Assembly: GCF_022581195.2 (NCBI RefSeq)
Contig: NC_061475.1
Location: forward strand, 1,302,001 to 1,366,000
Direction of reading: 5' to 3'
Source: Helicoverpa zea
Taxonomy: Eukaryota > Arthropoda > Insecta > Lepidoptera > Noctuidae
DNA length: 64,000 nucleotides
A model generated the notes under the pieces. It was not told the DNA's origin, did no database searches, and worked only from the letters and a program-made list of their open reading frames with translations. Position numbers and translations under genes: made by a program. How positions within the stretch are numbered: position 1 is the first letter of the stretch; each line of letters starts with the position of its first letter. Below, in pieces: positions 35,401 to 45,262 of this stretch.

Positions 35401-36346
35401 GTCAAAGTGTTTATCGCATTTTTGTACTTAGTATTAATATTTTTTTTTATATATTGTTACAGCCCACACCCCACTAAAGCTAGGCACAGCAGGTTGGCAC
35501 GGTTCAGCCTTGTCTCCCGTGTACATGGCGGACGGCTTCCAGTACCTCAACTCTGATGAGGACGAGGAGCCCGCGGAGAGGCCCATTCCTGAATGGAGTA
35601 CGTCTAAAGTAAGTTAACATCATCAGCCTTTGATAATACCACTGAAGAATTGAGCGTTAATCACCACGCTTGCTTAATGCGGGTTGGTGATTTCAGACTA
35701 TATAGTCCAGGTTTCCTTGAAATTTTTTTCTCGGTGTCCAAGACATACTTAGAACCTAAGCCTGCACCTTTTTAGGTTTGTAAAGGTCGGTTTCACTGGA
35801 AGGCGGCGACTTATCCGGAAGGAGAAGACCCCTGAACCTTGTTGTAATATGTTTTTTTAATAGGTTATTTTTTTACTTGGAGCCGGCCACAAGTCACATA
35901 AATGGAACCTTATTTAGATGCCTAATAATACCATCATGGGTTGGACGAGGATTTGTTACTACATTGTACAGATCAGTGAAAGAAGTTAGTGTCAAATTTT
36001 AAGGATGTCCTTTTAATTTTAAAAGGATTCCATTATTGTATCTTGGTCCTACTTCTAAGGCTGCAAATTCGTAAGAACGCGACTTGAGCACGGTTCAACC
36101 TTATGTACCAAGGTCTTGCTAACTCTTCTTACATTCACACCACTTAACTTCTGTCCACAGGCCCGTAAAACCCAGCTATCGATCCAGAGCCTGGTACAAC
36201 CGTCGCACGTGGACCGTCTGTTCAGCGTCCGCGTGCACAGCCCCGACCTGCGCGACATCTTCCCCAACATCGAGCGAGCCCGGCTCAAGAGGACGTCCTC
36301 CGCCGTGTGGCGGACTCCGGAGCGACTGCCCGCGCTAGCTGAGTGA
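23071..36346 (+). CDS. INCENP: INCENP homologue (inner centromere protein), 20 coding exons
   Basis: Scaffold of the chromosomal passenger complex; it anchors and activates Aurora B at centromeres and the spindle midzone. Exons: 23071-23151, 23318-23432, 24285-24514, 25239-25353, 25910-26038, 26640-26753, 27616-27722, 28905-28956, 29188-29242, 30107-30392, 30943-31048, 31324-31432, 31810-31894, 32213-32323, 32957-33138, 33488-33641, 34244-34383, 34834-34928, 35463-35608, 36161-36346. All junctions are GT-AG and in phase. The sum is 2598 nt, 865 aa, within the range of known INCENPs (roughly 750-920). The assignment rests on the C-terminal IN-box, the Lys/Arg/Glu-rich helix before it, and a short N-terminal region. 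The middle (about 70-560) is low-complexity and disordered, rich in K, E, P, S and T. Exon 3 could instead end at 24564, but only the 24514 donor keeps frame with exon 4. Exons 5-13 are called from splice sites and frame continuity alone. Confidence 0.9.
25090..25190 (-). mobile_element. 3' UTR fragment of an R1-like LINE
   Basis: In INCENP intron 3. Blocks ccttttatgtaccagggccg and actctttcgaacaatcccgc match the 3' part of the R1-like fragment at 53965-54520 and a third scrap at 36985-37050. Non-coding. Confidence 0.6.
25391..25565 (-). mobile_element. Lep1-like Helitron fragment
   Basis: In INCENP intron 4. Starts actagcttccgcccgcggcg and runs to gacagacagacatac..., matching the inverted consensus shared with 32721-32926 and 37684-37868. 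Helitron assignment is from memory of the moth Lep1 family. Confidence 0.55.
26150..26341 (+). mobile_element. 3' end of an RTE-like LINE in INCENP intron 5
   Basis: The plus strand encodes a C-terminal scrap with GRPQARWSDDLRK and SWMREAENRSQWRALGEAYV, then a stop and the tail (GATGAT)n. The pattern GRP-x-RW-x-DD, then W, then a final EAYV matches the C-terminus of the larger LINE fragment at 44322-45262, so it is a related non-LTR retrotransposon cut short at its 5' end. Confidence 0.8.
26777..27240. mobile_element. GC-rich MITE with inverted ends in INCENP intron 6
   Basis: The left end reads ttatggcacattatagcggc and the right end is its near reverse complement (gctgctataatgtgccacaa). The arms continue with cagcaccgcaacagcacggc. 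The interior is GC-rich (many gcgcgccg and gccgac blocks) in an otherwise AT-rich intron. TA dinucleotides flank both ends. It has no transposase. Chance open frames through it are not genes. Confidence 0.75.
27768..28150 (-). mobile_element. SINE-1, full-length tRNA-derived SINE
   Basis: Read on the minus strand, it starts near 28150 with a tRNA-like head: box A-like tggcctagtggg and box B-like ggttcgattcc. A body follows with blocks shared by at least six fragments in this window, and it ends in (GATGAT)n. It lies in INCENP intron 7 and would be transcribed by RNA polymerase III against the gene's direction. Confidence 0.85.
28167..28545 (-). mobile_element. SINE-2, full-length tRNA-derived SINE, copy 1
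   Basis: The minus-strand head at 28545 carries box A tggtctagctgt and box B ggttcgattcc. The tail near 28170 ends in (GATGAT)n after gcggctacggc-like sequence. It sits in INCENP intron 7 right beside SINE-1. An inverted partner is at 29484-29845. Confidence 0.88.
28982..29112 (-). mobile_element. SINE-1 fragment in INCENP intron 8
   Basis: Blocks gggggtcggcttccagtcta and cagtgctttataaggagcga of SINE-1, ending at ccagttacccgggg. Head missing. Confidence 0.7.
29262..29425 (+). mobile_element. Lep1-like Helitron fragment in INCENP intron 9
   Basis: Begins actaatattataaagctaaa followed by gtttgtttgcttgaa and continues with the family's degenerate body. It has the same start as the better copy at 30489-30690. 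Confidence 0.55.
29484..29845 (+). mobile_element. SINE-2, full-length tRNA-derived SINE, copy 2
   Basis: Head: ctgcctcgttggtctagctg, then box B ggttcgattcc near 29538. Body and 3' end (ccgataatcggctaggagga) match copy 1 closely but in the opposite orientation. Both copies lie in INCENP introns with exons 8 and 9 between them. Confidence 0.88.
30489..30690 (+). mobile_element. Lep1-like non-autonomous Helitron
   Basis: In INCENP intron 10. Starts tctatactaatatcataaag and ends ...gtagaagctag, consistent with 5'-TC and 3'-CTAG Helitron termini. The body carries cgaggaaggctataggctac and cgggaagtagttcccacggg, shared with several other fragments here. Family name is from memory. Confidence 0.6.
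32210..32215 (+). promoter_or_regulatory. NAGNAG-type tandem acceptor of INCENP exon 14
   Basis: The intron ends ...gttagcag before gag gag gaa. Splicing after tag (32209) would add one in-frame Gln codon (cag) compared with splicing after cag (32212). Either choice keeps the reading frame. Confidence 0.5.
32465..32670 (+). mobile_element. Diverged SINE-1 copy in INCENP intron 14
   Basis: Blocks tggctgtcatttgaacatct, aggaagtctgaccaggtctt and gtaactgtgttgaggcggtc follow the SINE-1 order in the forward direction, with many substitutions. It is older than the other copies. Confidence 0.6.
32721..32926 (-). mobile_element. Lep1-like Helitron, inverted copy
   Basis: Starts actagccgttttcccgcggt and ends with a (caaa)n run and ctttataatataagcataga. 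It is the reverse orientation of the family seen at 30489-30690, just upstream of INCENP exon 15. Confidence 0.6.
32957..34928 (+). CDS. INCENP: INCENP exons 15-18: charged helix / coiled coil
   Basis: About residues 585-755 are an almost uninterrupted run of Arg, Lys, Glu, Ala and Gln (for example ELKREREDARKKKEAMLEAK, then AAERERRAALEAAARERQEK). This is the single alpha-helix / coiled-coil region typical of INCENP, which in vertebrates binds microtubules and acts as a flexible tether to Aurora B. Its four exons join in phase 2, 0 and 2. The GC-rich, repetitive codons here stand out from the AT-rich introns. Confidence 0.85.
33708..33843. mobile_element. 136-bp palindromic GC-rich MITE with TTA target duplication
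   Basis: Bounded by TTA at 33705-33707 and 33844-33846. The arms carry gggtcaattcccactcaaag and, further in, agcagcggccggcagcggcc, each matched on the other side. A 3-bp TTA duplication points to PIF/Harbinger-type mobilisation. It lies in INCENP intron 16 and is far more GC-rich than its surroundings. Confidence 0.82.
35152..35245 (-). mobile_element. SINE-1 fragment in INCENP intron 18
   Basis: Contains gaggtcggcttccagtctaa and cagctgagtaccagtgcttt, then stops. A short 3' fragment. Confidence 0.65.
35463..36346 (+). CDS. INCENP: INCENP exons 19-20: IN-box (Aurora B binding and activation)
   Basis: From IPEWS at the end of exon 19 through exon 20 the sequence follows the IN-box pattern: W near the start, then a hydrophobic segment with LF, then DLRDIF, then KRTSSAVW near the end. 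The TSS at about residues 849-851 is the Aurora B phosphorylation site that completes kinase activation, and Trp 854 follows it as in other INCENPs. The protein ends 11 residues later at a TGA. A possible AATAAA lies at 36835-36840. Confidence 0.92.
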
Positions 36347-38327
36347 TAGCATGTGTGTACAAGCGAGAAACATTATTGTTTTTAGGCCTTTACTAGCACT
36401 AAAAATATAAATAACTTTGATTCTATTTGCCCATCCCAAAAGTAGGATCCAATAGAGAGGAACGGGTAAAAAAGTCCGTGGTATTGTCTAACATCGAGCG
36501 TACTAGACCCCGCCATGTTCCTTCTTTAAGAGGACGAATTGGAAATTTTGGTGCCAAGGATCTCAATTTTTCTCAGTAAATACAAAACGGATCAAAATAC
36601 AACTTGGTTACCTGAAAGTTCATAATATAAACCTTATTTTGTTAGACTTCAAAACATGATTAGGTAACTTTTATAACAGAGAAAAATATATCAAACATAC
36701 CTCTTTTTAAAAAGAGATTCACATATTATGGGCAAACGGGACCGATTTAAGCCTCTTAACTTTTTTAGTAGTTGAGTATATACATATTCTTTAAAATTGT
36801 GGAAGGAATTTTTATCAAATTATCATTTCTAAACAATAAAATTACAAAACCATTTTGTCGCTTACGACTTTTAGTTATAAGCTAGCGCGCGTATTGTTAT
36901 CCTCGCCCCGCTCAGACGCTCCGACCCCTCTTGGCCCCTTAGATGCGCGTGCCGGTTATGGAATTATTGTTGACCAATTCGTGGCCTTAACCCTTTATGT
37001 ACCAAGACCGCGGTGATTCTTTGGACAATCCCACAGCTAGTGGGCCCCAAGAAATAACATACCGATCCTGATATCAAAATCGCTGTCACCTTTAGCGACT
37101 GACCTTGACTTATCTTCAAAATCACAAGGGTAGCAATTGGTAGCAACTAAAGACAGCTGGTAAAAATTGGGTAGCAACTGTATAATATGTATTTCGAAGG
37201 AATATATGAATAGTGACAGCAATTCTGATGCAGTCGCTACCAGCGATGCATTTTTAGACTGCCTTTAGCCACAAATTGTTTTATTTTAGAATATGCTATA
37301 ATATCTATTATTCTCCTTTCAGATCTACATGGCTATGTGAATATATCCATGGGCAGGCGTCGCCGCGTCTTGTACATAGTGTAGCTGATTACAAAACATT
37401 AGTGTGGTCACTTGTGTGCGTTATGTGAAATGTAGTATTGTACAACACGAATTGTATATCGATATGTATGTATTTTCGACATTTTTCTTATAGGAAAGAA
37501 TGTACTGTTGGGGTCAGTTAAAAGTAGAATAAATAAAAAGCTAGCTAGCGAAACCGGGTTTACCCGTGCCCCAAAGGAAGTAGTTCGCGCACCTGGATAA
37601 AAACTAGCCTTAGAACCCTCCTCGATAAGTGATTTTAATATTCTGACCACTATCTATTGAATTAAGAAGACACCATTCTATCGTTATCGTTTTCTGCTGT
37701 TTCACCCGCGTCCCGGGGGAACTACTGCCTGTACCGATATAAAATATAGCCTATGTTACTCGGGAAGAGTGTAGCGCCCCAACAGTGAAAGAATTTTACA
37801 GATCGGTTCAGTAGTTTCGGGGACTTTCAGGTACAAACAAAAATCCTCTTTATCATATTAGAATAGGTTATTTTAATAACAGAGCGAGACAATACCTTCA
37901 CTATTATACAAGGTGTTGATTTGCATGTGTGCCATACGTCAGGAGGAGGACATAAAATACGTAAATAATCGATTGGAATTACAGTAGACGGGAAATAGCT
38001 AATATGCACTGCTTTTTTTTGTCATTTTAATGTCGTAGTATTTCAGAAGTAACCCAATTTCATAAATGAAAATTATGCATGATCGTTGCGTATGCTTTGT
38101 GTTTGCGTTTGTTTGAGGGCGCAGCACGGTTTTAAGGCCAGTAACACACGCGCCAAGTTTAAAATACGGCTAGATGACATTGAAAGAATTCCGAAAAAAA
38201 AATTACGTACCAATTTTTTTGTTGATTTGGGTCGAGAATCATTAGCATAATTACGTCCTTGAATATGGCACGGATGCAAATCAACAGCTTGTAGTGACGT
38301 TAATATAGATCAATAATTATAATATAT
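36347..38327. other. Downstream of INCENP: no gene; repeat scraps
   Basis: Contains an R1-like LINE 3' scrap (36985-37050) and Lep1-like pieces at 37540-37640 and 37684-37868 (minus orientation: tgctgtttcacccgcgtccc, aaaatatagcctatgttact). The INCENP 3' UTR probably ends near the AATAAA at 36835. No further exon supported. Confidence 0.5.
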
Positions 38328-38558
38328 TATAGTTCGGCCATTCAGAGAATGCGTTCCTGACACGTCGCGATTGAACTGACGACGTAACTTTGCAATGGCG
38401 TTGCAGTTACGATAAAAATATTTTTGCTGGTTGTTTACCGTTTTAACAATTGAGGAGCATTAAAACAACATTATTATATCAATAATCAATGAATGTAGTT
38501 ACGTCGTCAGTTCAATCGCGACGTGTCAGGAACGCATTCTCTGAATGGCCGAACTATA
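38328..38558. mobile_element. 231-bp MITE, copy 2
   Basis: Ends tatagttcggcc... and ...ggccgaactata. Internal sequence is the reverse complement of copy 1. Arms of about 55 bp are nearly perfect, and similarity to copy 1 is very high by eye, so it moved recently. Confidence 0.9.
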
Positions 38559-38559
38559 A

Positions 38560-40225
38560 GTTACTTGTTATCCAATGTTTATGTTAGGACGTGTTTGAAT
38601 ATATTTCTTAGTATTTAGCCATGTTTCTCTAAGATCTGAGATTTTTTGAGAATTTGTCAGTTTTGTAGCATTTTGCATGCCATGGTTATGTTCAATAATT
38701 ATAATTTTTAATGATGAGGAAATATTATGTAAATGAAGTATTTGTTATTGAGAATAATTCTGTGTATTCTACTGAGAAAAACGCATTGATGAATCTCAAT
38801 GTGCAAAAGGGCTAATTATATGTATAATGAATTAAATAAACGCAACATTTTTGCAAAACAATATACAGATTTTGTTCCAACTCAATGGAATATAAAGGTT
38901 TAGTTTGCATATTGATTGCACAAAATCACAAAAAAACAACCCATTTGTGTAGATGCTCAACTAAATGTAAACAATCTTGATAGAACTCTTTACACAAATA
39001 CATATTAAGCAAATAAACTACTGCTTACAATAATTATTCGCTTGAATAAGTAAACTGACTTTTACTTTCATTTTAATTCTTTAAAAGAGAATTTTAAATA
39101 AGAAGTCATGACAAGATTGTTGATCTCTAGAAAAGTGTCTCGAATGGAGTATGTTCTGTTGCAAGATTTTGTTTTTTTCTTGTATTTATGTCGGCTCTGG
39201 AGTAAGGAAAGATGAGCGGAGATGCCATTAATGCAGGTAGGTCAGGCGCCTTCTTCTAGCTCAAATACGTATGGTGGGCATGAGCAAAATTATCAGTTAC
39301 GGGCGAACTAACAAGGTTCGGGGTTTTGAGACATTTATCAACTGTTTTAAGTATTATAAAAAGTGGTGGGGTTACAAAGAAGGCATATAAGGGCGGAGAC
39401 GATAACTTCCTCGTCCCTCGAACATCCGCATTTTAAGGCGACTTTCTTAAGAGATCCGTTTCCGTTATGGCATCTCCGTTAGTCATTTTGTTCTTCGTGG
39501 CTCTTCCGAACACAAATTCGCTTCAATACACACAAAATGTATATTCTCAGATAACATTATTTATTACTCTTTACAAACACACCCATAGCAAAAGATAACT
39601 TCCTGAAAATGTATTTATTTAATAATGGCTAATATTATGTGACCTCTATTTTACTTTGTTTAGCCTTGCGATCAAGATGAGAATAGGATTTATCTTTTTG
39701 AATAAGCTTGCAGCCATTCAGATTTATGGTCATTTATTAGACAACACCCAATTAAATAGCATAATTACAATCTAATTGTGTGGGGCAACTATTACTATAC
39801 AGATCTTGTCCAGCTTTATTTGTCCAAAGTTGAATTGAACTTTATGAAACATTGTCAAAATTTATGACTATCGCAAAATATTTAATGGCATACTTCGGAT
39901 TAGTGAAGTTGAATGACAAGAACAGTAATTTATTAGTAACAAAGGTATCCTATTTTTATTTTTATCGCAAATGATGTCCAAATCCTAAGTTCTACGGACC
40001 TGCCATAAACTCCACAAATCATCATAATTATTGTGTAAATATTTCTCTATTTTTGTTGATACCAAAATGTAGTAAATCATGTTATTTCATGCTGTGACGA
40101 GCTCACGAGTTTTAGAATAATTTTTAACGTTAAGACTGCTATTGAATTTTGATTGTAAGTTAGAATAAAAATTTACAGCGAGTATTTCATTGTATTATTT
40201 TTCATCAACCTTTATATTGGCTCCC
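38560..40225. other. No gene seen
   Basis: AT-rich with no supported exon or clear repeat. Confidence 0.4.
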
Positions 40226-40229
40226 ACAC

Positions 40230-40328
40230 ATGTTATAAACAACATCTTTGGCAGTCAGTAGTCGTTGCGGGTAGTCAGAAAGTCTGACAACTAGTCTTAC
40301 CAAGAGATATCGGTTGCCCGGGTGAGGG
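40230..40328 (+). mobile_element. SINE-1 middle fragment
   Basis: Contains catctttggcagtcagtagt, gtctgacaactagtcttacc and gtatcggttgcccggg-type blocks, the body of SINE-1 in forward order. It ends where a GC-rich repeat begins. Confidence 0.6.
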
Positions 40329-40651
40329 CCGGCGCCCACTGCCGGCGTGGCACGGCATGGCACGGCAGGTTGTGCGGTGGCATACCGTGGCATCCAGCTG
40401 AAAGCCCAGCCACTCTGGCATTCATCAGTTTTGCGCCCTGCGCCTTACCGAAATGCTGCACAAGTTTCAACCTTATTTCAACTAGCTAGCAACCATAATT
40501 CCTCGACCCCTAAGTGTCCCTTGCATCCTGCGGCACGTCGCGGCATGGTGGTATACAAATAAAGTAACATAAATTCTAATCTCATTGAAATAAGATTCAA
40601 AATATTTTTTTTTTTTAATTTTAACAAATCCGAATTTATTACCATATACTA

Positions 40652-40745
40652 GTCATCATCATCATCAACCTATCGCAGTCCACCGCTGGACATAGGCCTC
40701 TCCAAGTGCACGCCACTGAGATCGATTTTCGGCTGCTCGCATCCA
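40652..40745 (-). mobile_element. 3' tail fragment of an RTE-like LINE
   Basis: Same family as 9118-9228 and 26150-26341: (GAT)n at the left, then the reverse complement of the last codons (gcagtccaccgctggacata). Truncated after about 90 bases. Confidence 0.65.
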
Positions 40746-40809
40746 GCAACGATATACTGCTTCATACATATTTACAATAAATATCAAAAACTTCCCTAGT
40801 AAAACAAAC

Positions 40810-41280
40810 AACTAAAAAGCGTCAATAGTTCGTCCCCATCGCTGTCAACTGGGAGCGTGCCCAAGAGGCTGGCAGCATTACCTCGTTGGATCGCCTTCTG
40901 GACACGAAAAGCGTCAACCAGCCGCCTAGAGAGATCTTTAAATAGAATGTGGGCATTCGGACCCCACGACCCGAGGGTTTCAACCCCAAACGGTTCGAAA
41001 ATATACACAACACAACAAGACAAGACCACTATATTTCCGCCGCTTAAGGAACTCCGCAGCCGCAGCAGCAGCACAGCACGCAGAACTTGCAAGGTGTGAT
41101 GGCGCAAGAGTATCGACACAAGTTGCGTCCCATACTAAAGGCCTACCCATCTTCCAAGGGAATAACGACATGCCGTCTGGTCTCTTACCGTCGTCACGTG
41201 CCAAGCCGTTTGGTTCTAATACAACTGGTACCCCGACGGCAACAAGAGCTCGACGTATCCCCCACCCACGTACTCCCATC
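40810..41280 (-). pseudogene. Fragment of a retroelement-type protein with KRPDG...VWDATCVDT and AIQRGNAASLLGT
   Basis: Two overlapping minus-strand frames join into one remnant. The first carries DDGKRPDGMSLFPW, GRPLVWDATCVDTLAPSHL and an Ala-rich run. After a frameshift near 41020 it continues with FGVETLGSWGPNA and ends AIQRGNAASLLGT. I recall this motif set from predicted proteins of invertebrate retroelements. The RPD...VWDxT spacing resembles a restriction-like (PD-D/E-XK) nuclease core, which is inference. It is frameshifted and truncated upstream, so it is not functional. Confidence 0.5.
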
Positions 41281-41477
41281 TACCCACAGCCAGTAGGCGC
41301 GCTCGCTCAGCAAGAGTAATTGCCTTTTCTATTAAACTATTCCGGGTTACTCTGCAGAGCGGCTCATCCCACTGTCTTTGGGAAGACGGGTTGCTGGGTA
41401 AATTTTCGTTCGGGCAAGTAATTTTCCATCCAAATAACTTAATCAGTATTAAAATCCTTTGCCGTGCCACGCCGGCG

Positions 41478-41930
41478 TCAACGACGAGAAAACGACTAAC
41501 TATCGGCTATTTCCTCGCTCAAGAAACGTACAATAGATAGGATATACTTTATGAGTGAACAAAAGAGATGCGTAAACAAACAGTTGATCGCTGACTGTTC
41601 ACACTGCCGGCGAGCACTCGCTTCACTAGTTTGTCGCTGAGCGACAAGAGCTATGAAAGATAACACTCGCCAAGCGATTAGAACTCACGCCGAGAGAGCA
41701 ACCAGTGGTCATTTCTCTACAGTGCGTATCTAAAAGTACACACTTGACTGCCACGAGCGAGTGATGCGAATAATCGCCCGCCTCACTCGCACACTCGCTT
41801 ATAGCCGAGCTACACAAATATCGGAATTACGCACTCGCTCCCCGCGTCTCGCTAACTCGTTTTTAGTTATAGCTCTACTCGTTACTCGTTAATCGTTGCC
41901 GGTGAGACAAGTGCCTCATTTTGGCTCCCA
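41478..41930. other. GC-richer stretch, no gene assigned
   Basis: Contains several short cactcgc and gagcgac blocks suggesting an imperfect inverted repeat (about 41600-41890). I could not define termini. Confidence 0.3.
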
Positions 41931-41933
41931 CAA

Positions 41934-41977
41934 CGTATGTAACATCTTTGGCAGTCAGAAGTCAGTCTGACAACCAG
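41934..41977 (+). mobile_element. SINE-1, left half of a split copy
   Basis: Ends in gtcagtctgacaaccag. The continuation, agtcttaccaaaaggtatcg, resumes at 51033 after the 9-kb insertion cluster. In uninterrupted copies these two pieces are adjacent, as at 40285-40325 and in the reverse complement near 17520. Confidence 0.75.
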
Positions 41978-42388
41978 GGGCCCGATTCTACTAAGGGTCC
42001 GTTTAAGTAATTTTACTTAAGCGACATACAATAATTTACATTCGACTGAGATCCATTCCCGACTCAATTACGATTGAAGCGTAAACGTTTTTGGGTGTTT
42101 TTCAGAAAACTTGACCCTAGCAAAATGGGCCTGTCCCACACATTCAAACATTTTTATTTTGATTTTTTTATATGGCACGTGTGAAAGTGAGTTTTTGATT
42201 AATTTAGGTATATATTTTAATGTACAATTAAATCGATATGTAGCATATAAAGTGGATAGTTATTTTTATATTTAAAATAAACCTGAAGAGGACGTATAAA
42301 TATCGTGTGTCCCATGGCGCTCTTGGAGATTTCAAATACATCTAACTTCTAAAATATTCGTTTTTAGGTATGTTTAAGTTTTTGAACT

Positions 42389-42619
42389 TATAGTTCGGCC
42401 ATTCAGAGAATGCGTTCCTGACACGTCGCGATTGAACGATACTAACAGCGATTTACTTGCGTTGCAGTTACGATAAAAATATTTTTGCTGGTTGTTTACC
42501 GTTTTAACAATTGAGGAGCATTAAAACAACATTATTATATCAATAATCAATGAATGTAGTTACGTCGTCAGTTCAATCGCGACGTGTCAGGAACGCATTC
42601 TCTGAATGGCCGAACTATA
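42389..42619. mobile_element. 231-bp MITE, copy 3
   Basis: Same ends and length as copies 1 and 2, and same orientation as copy 2. One stretch near 42436-42460 differs (gatactaacagcgatttact), so it is slightly more diverged. Inserted inside the 6.7-kb element. Confidence 0.9.
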
Positions 42620-43490
42620 GTCTCTGTATTTCTAAAAACGTATTTTTAATTTTTATGCCATAAATTTATTGTTATTTTAAGAAATATCATTATTTTAATG
42701 TTGTCCTACGAAAATCATTGTTCCGGAAAATCCGGTTTCGTCACGGTGAATTTGATATCGTACTAAAGACAAAATCTACTAATTTGTGTTTTTTCTACCT
42801 TCTTGGCAACTTTATGATCGTATTAGGATTCCGCCATTGCCGTTTTAAAGTCAGTTAAGGCGAAAACTGTGACGACAATGTTGGTGTCATCGGCGCGCAA
42901 AATTTTTGGTCCGGATAGTGGCAGTATTTAAAAGGTTAATAAATTGTTTTTTTAACTCTATAACACTGTATATAACATAAACAACTCATCATTATTAGAT
43001 TAGTAAGGCTAAAAACAAGGTAGTTTAAATAAATATTAGTTATTTTCAATTTTAAAAGTCTCGTGAGAAGAAAACGTCACCTCCTGTGCGTCACGCTACA
43101 TACTACCGGAACAAAATCGTAACGATCTTGAATTGTAAAGCTTAGTGTACAATTAAATAATTTATGGGAGCGTCCTGTCCGCGCGTGTGGTAGGTATCAA
43201 ACGAAAAGGCTTACATTTAATCGGTTTTGTTTATATATGTGTGTGTAAAGGTTTATATCTAAAAAAATTGTGAGTTAATACTTTATTCTTTGTAATTGTG
43301 TTTTGAAAACGGCAGTGTGGACATTGCTCAAATTATTCTTATCCATCACGAAATTTTCATAATAGTCACTGTCCCATATTCTGGATGTTACAAAAATGGT
43401 TTTAAAATATATATTTTTCATTTTATAGCGTTTATTTTGGCATCATAATATTTTGTTAGTATCTAAAATTTCTCACTAGGCTTGATTTTT

Positions 43491-43760
43491 AACCCCCGAC
43501 GCAAAAACGACGGGGTGTTATAAGTTTGACATACACACACACACACACACACAGACGTGTGTGTGTGTGTGTGTGTATGTGGCATCGTAGCTCCCAAACG
43601 GATGATCCGATTGTAATGCGGTTTTTTTTGTTTAAAAGGAGTGTCATTCGGGAGTGTTCTTAGCTATGTTTGGTGGAAATCGGTTCAGGTCTTCAAGGTC
43701 ATCAGCTCGTTTGTTAGGTGTGAGAGGAATGTTACACGCTCAGTTTACTTGCAAGCATGT
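43491..43760 (+). repeat. AACCCCCGACGC...(CA)n/(GT)n repeat
   Basis: Starts aacccccgacgcaaaaacga followed by a (CA)n run and then an inverse (GT)n run (43526-43575), forming a dinucleotide palindrome. It continues with gtagctcccaaacggatgat, a block I recall as common in moth genomes. Confidence 0.6.
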
Positions 43761-44307
43761 GTGGGATCTGAAATTTGAAACACTAATGTCTTCTGGAACC
43801 ACTGAGCTGGTCTGCTGTTAGGGCACGAAGGTAGGAGACGTAACCCTGAACTGCCTTTTAGTAAACCCATCGAGTTTGGGCTCGTTGAATTTGTCTTGAC
43901 TAGTTCTCTTCAATTGACGAGAACCTGATACTGGAAATGGGATGTGGCGGATGAAACCCTGGAATGCCGGAATGAAACGGATAAACCGATTTATATCTTC
44001 GCTGAAAATCTAGAATTACCAAAGGTTTATGTTTCCTCAATCTGTGCAATTCTCCCAGAGCCAGTATGTTATGAGGATTGTTAAACAGCATCCTTTGGCC
44101 GAGATCGCATAGAGCGACCCCATCTTAAAATAAAAGAAATTAACTGAAAGAAGGAAAAATTAAGGAGCTCCTTCAAAAAGCATGAAATAAAATTAAATTA
44201 TAAATTTAAAAAAACCCCCGACCCAAAAAAGTACGCAATTAGTATGACAAAAGGTTAAAAACGCTAACCTCTATAAAAAGCAAAAAATAACTTTTAACAC
44301 TACGTAA

Positions 44308-44321
44308 GTACCAACTAAAGC
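44308..44321. repeat. LINE target-site duplication, left copy
   Basis: gtaccaactaaagc, identical to 48017-48030. The first or last base may be shared microhomology. Confidence 0.85.
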
Positions 44322-44340
44322 CATCCATCCATCACAGCCC

Positions 44341-45262
44341 CTAGGTTGTCCGTCTTCGGACGTAGGCCTCCTCCAAATCTTTCCATTTCTGCCTACTTCT
44401 TGCCACTTTCATCCAATTTGGTCCGGCTATTTTGGATATGTCATCGACCCATCTCATAGGGGGACGTCCTCTGCCGCGACGATTCTCCCACGGTCGCCAT
44501 TCCATTAGCCTCCTGGTCCACTTGAACTGCTCCATTCTGGCAATGTGTCCTGCCCATCTCCACTTCTGTTGCTCTATTGCCACAACAACGTCTCTAACAC
44601 GGGTCTTTTCTCGGATCCATTCGTTCCTCTTCTGATCCCTCAACGATATGCCGAGCATTGCACGCTCCATCGCTCTTTGGGCTACACGCAGCTTTTCGGC
44701 CGATTTCTGTGTTAAAGTCGCTGTCTTCATCCCGTAGGTAAATACTGGCAGGACACATTGATCAAAGACTCTAGTCTTAAGGTGTTGCGGAATTTTCTTT
44801 GAGCGGAGTATTGCTTTGTTCGCACCGAAGGCAGACCATGCTTGTGCAATTCTTCTGTCGATCTCTGCTGTTTGGTTCTTATAGCCAAGAGATATTTTAT
44901 GGCCCAAGTACACATAATCATCAACAACCTCCACAGGCATGTCACATCTACGAGAGTCAGGTATGTTCGTCATGATCTTCGTCTTTCCGACATTCATTTT
45001 CAATCCTATGCGTGATGATTCTTTACGCAGATCTTCCAACATTTTAAGCATATCATCAACGCTGTCGGATATCAGGACTATGTCATCAGCGAACCTTAAG
45101 TTACTCAACCTTTCTCCGTCTATGTTGATACCTTTATCACTCCAGTCTAGTTCCTTAAAAACATTTTCTAGTGCAGCGGTAAATAATTTCGGAGATAAAG
45201 TATCGCCCTGCCGTACGCCACGTCCTAATGGAAATGTTTTCGTTAACTTGTGGAGCCTGATA
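44341..45262 (-). pseudogene. LINE reverse transcriptase, C-terminal part
   Basis: Starts LHKLTKTFPLGRGVRQGDTL and reaches the catalytic FADD motif (LRFADDIVLIS) near 45080. It continues through the thumb and a C-terminal region with GRPPMRWVDDISK and EEAYVRRRTT. The frame is open throughout. It is the downstream part of the protein whose N-terminal part is at 45952-48027, disconnected by the inversion. Confidence 0.85.

Larger units (their letters stand above)
40331..41477. repeat. GC-rich inverted-repeat element enclosing a retroelement scrap (tentative)
   Basis: The left end ctgccggcgtggcacggcat is matched in inverse orientation near 41460-41477 (tgccgtgccacgccggcg). Between them are a further gcacgtcgcggcatg block, a LINE tail (40652-40745) and a coding remnant (40810-41280). 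The boundaries and element class are uncertain. Confidence 0.4.

Noticed and set aside
43526..43575. Possible CRISPR-like or tandem regulatory repeat
   Set aside because: A simple (CA)n followed by (GT)n microsatellite within a moth repeat. CRISPR arrays are not expected in an animal genome.
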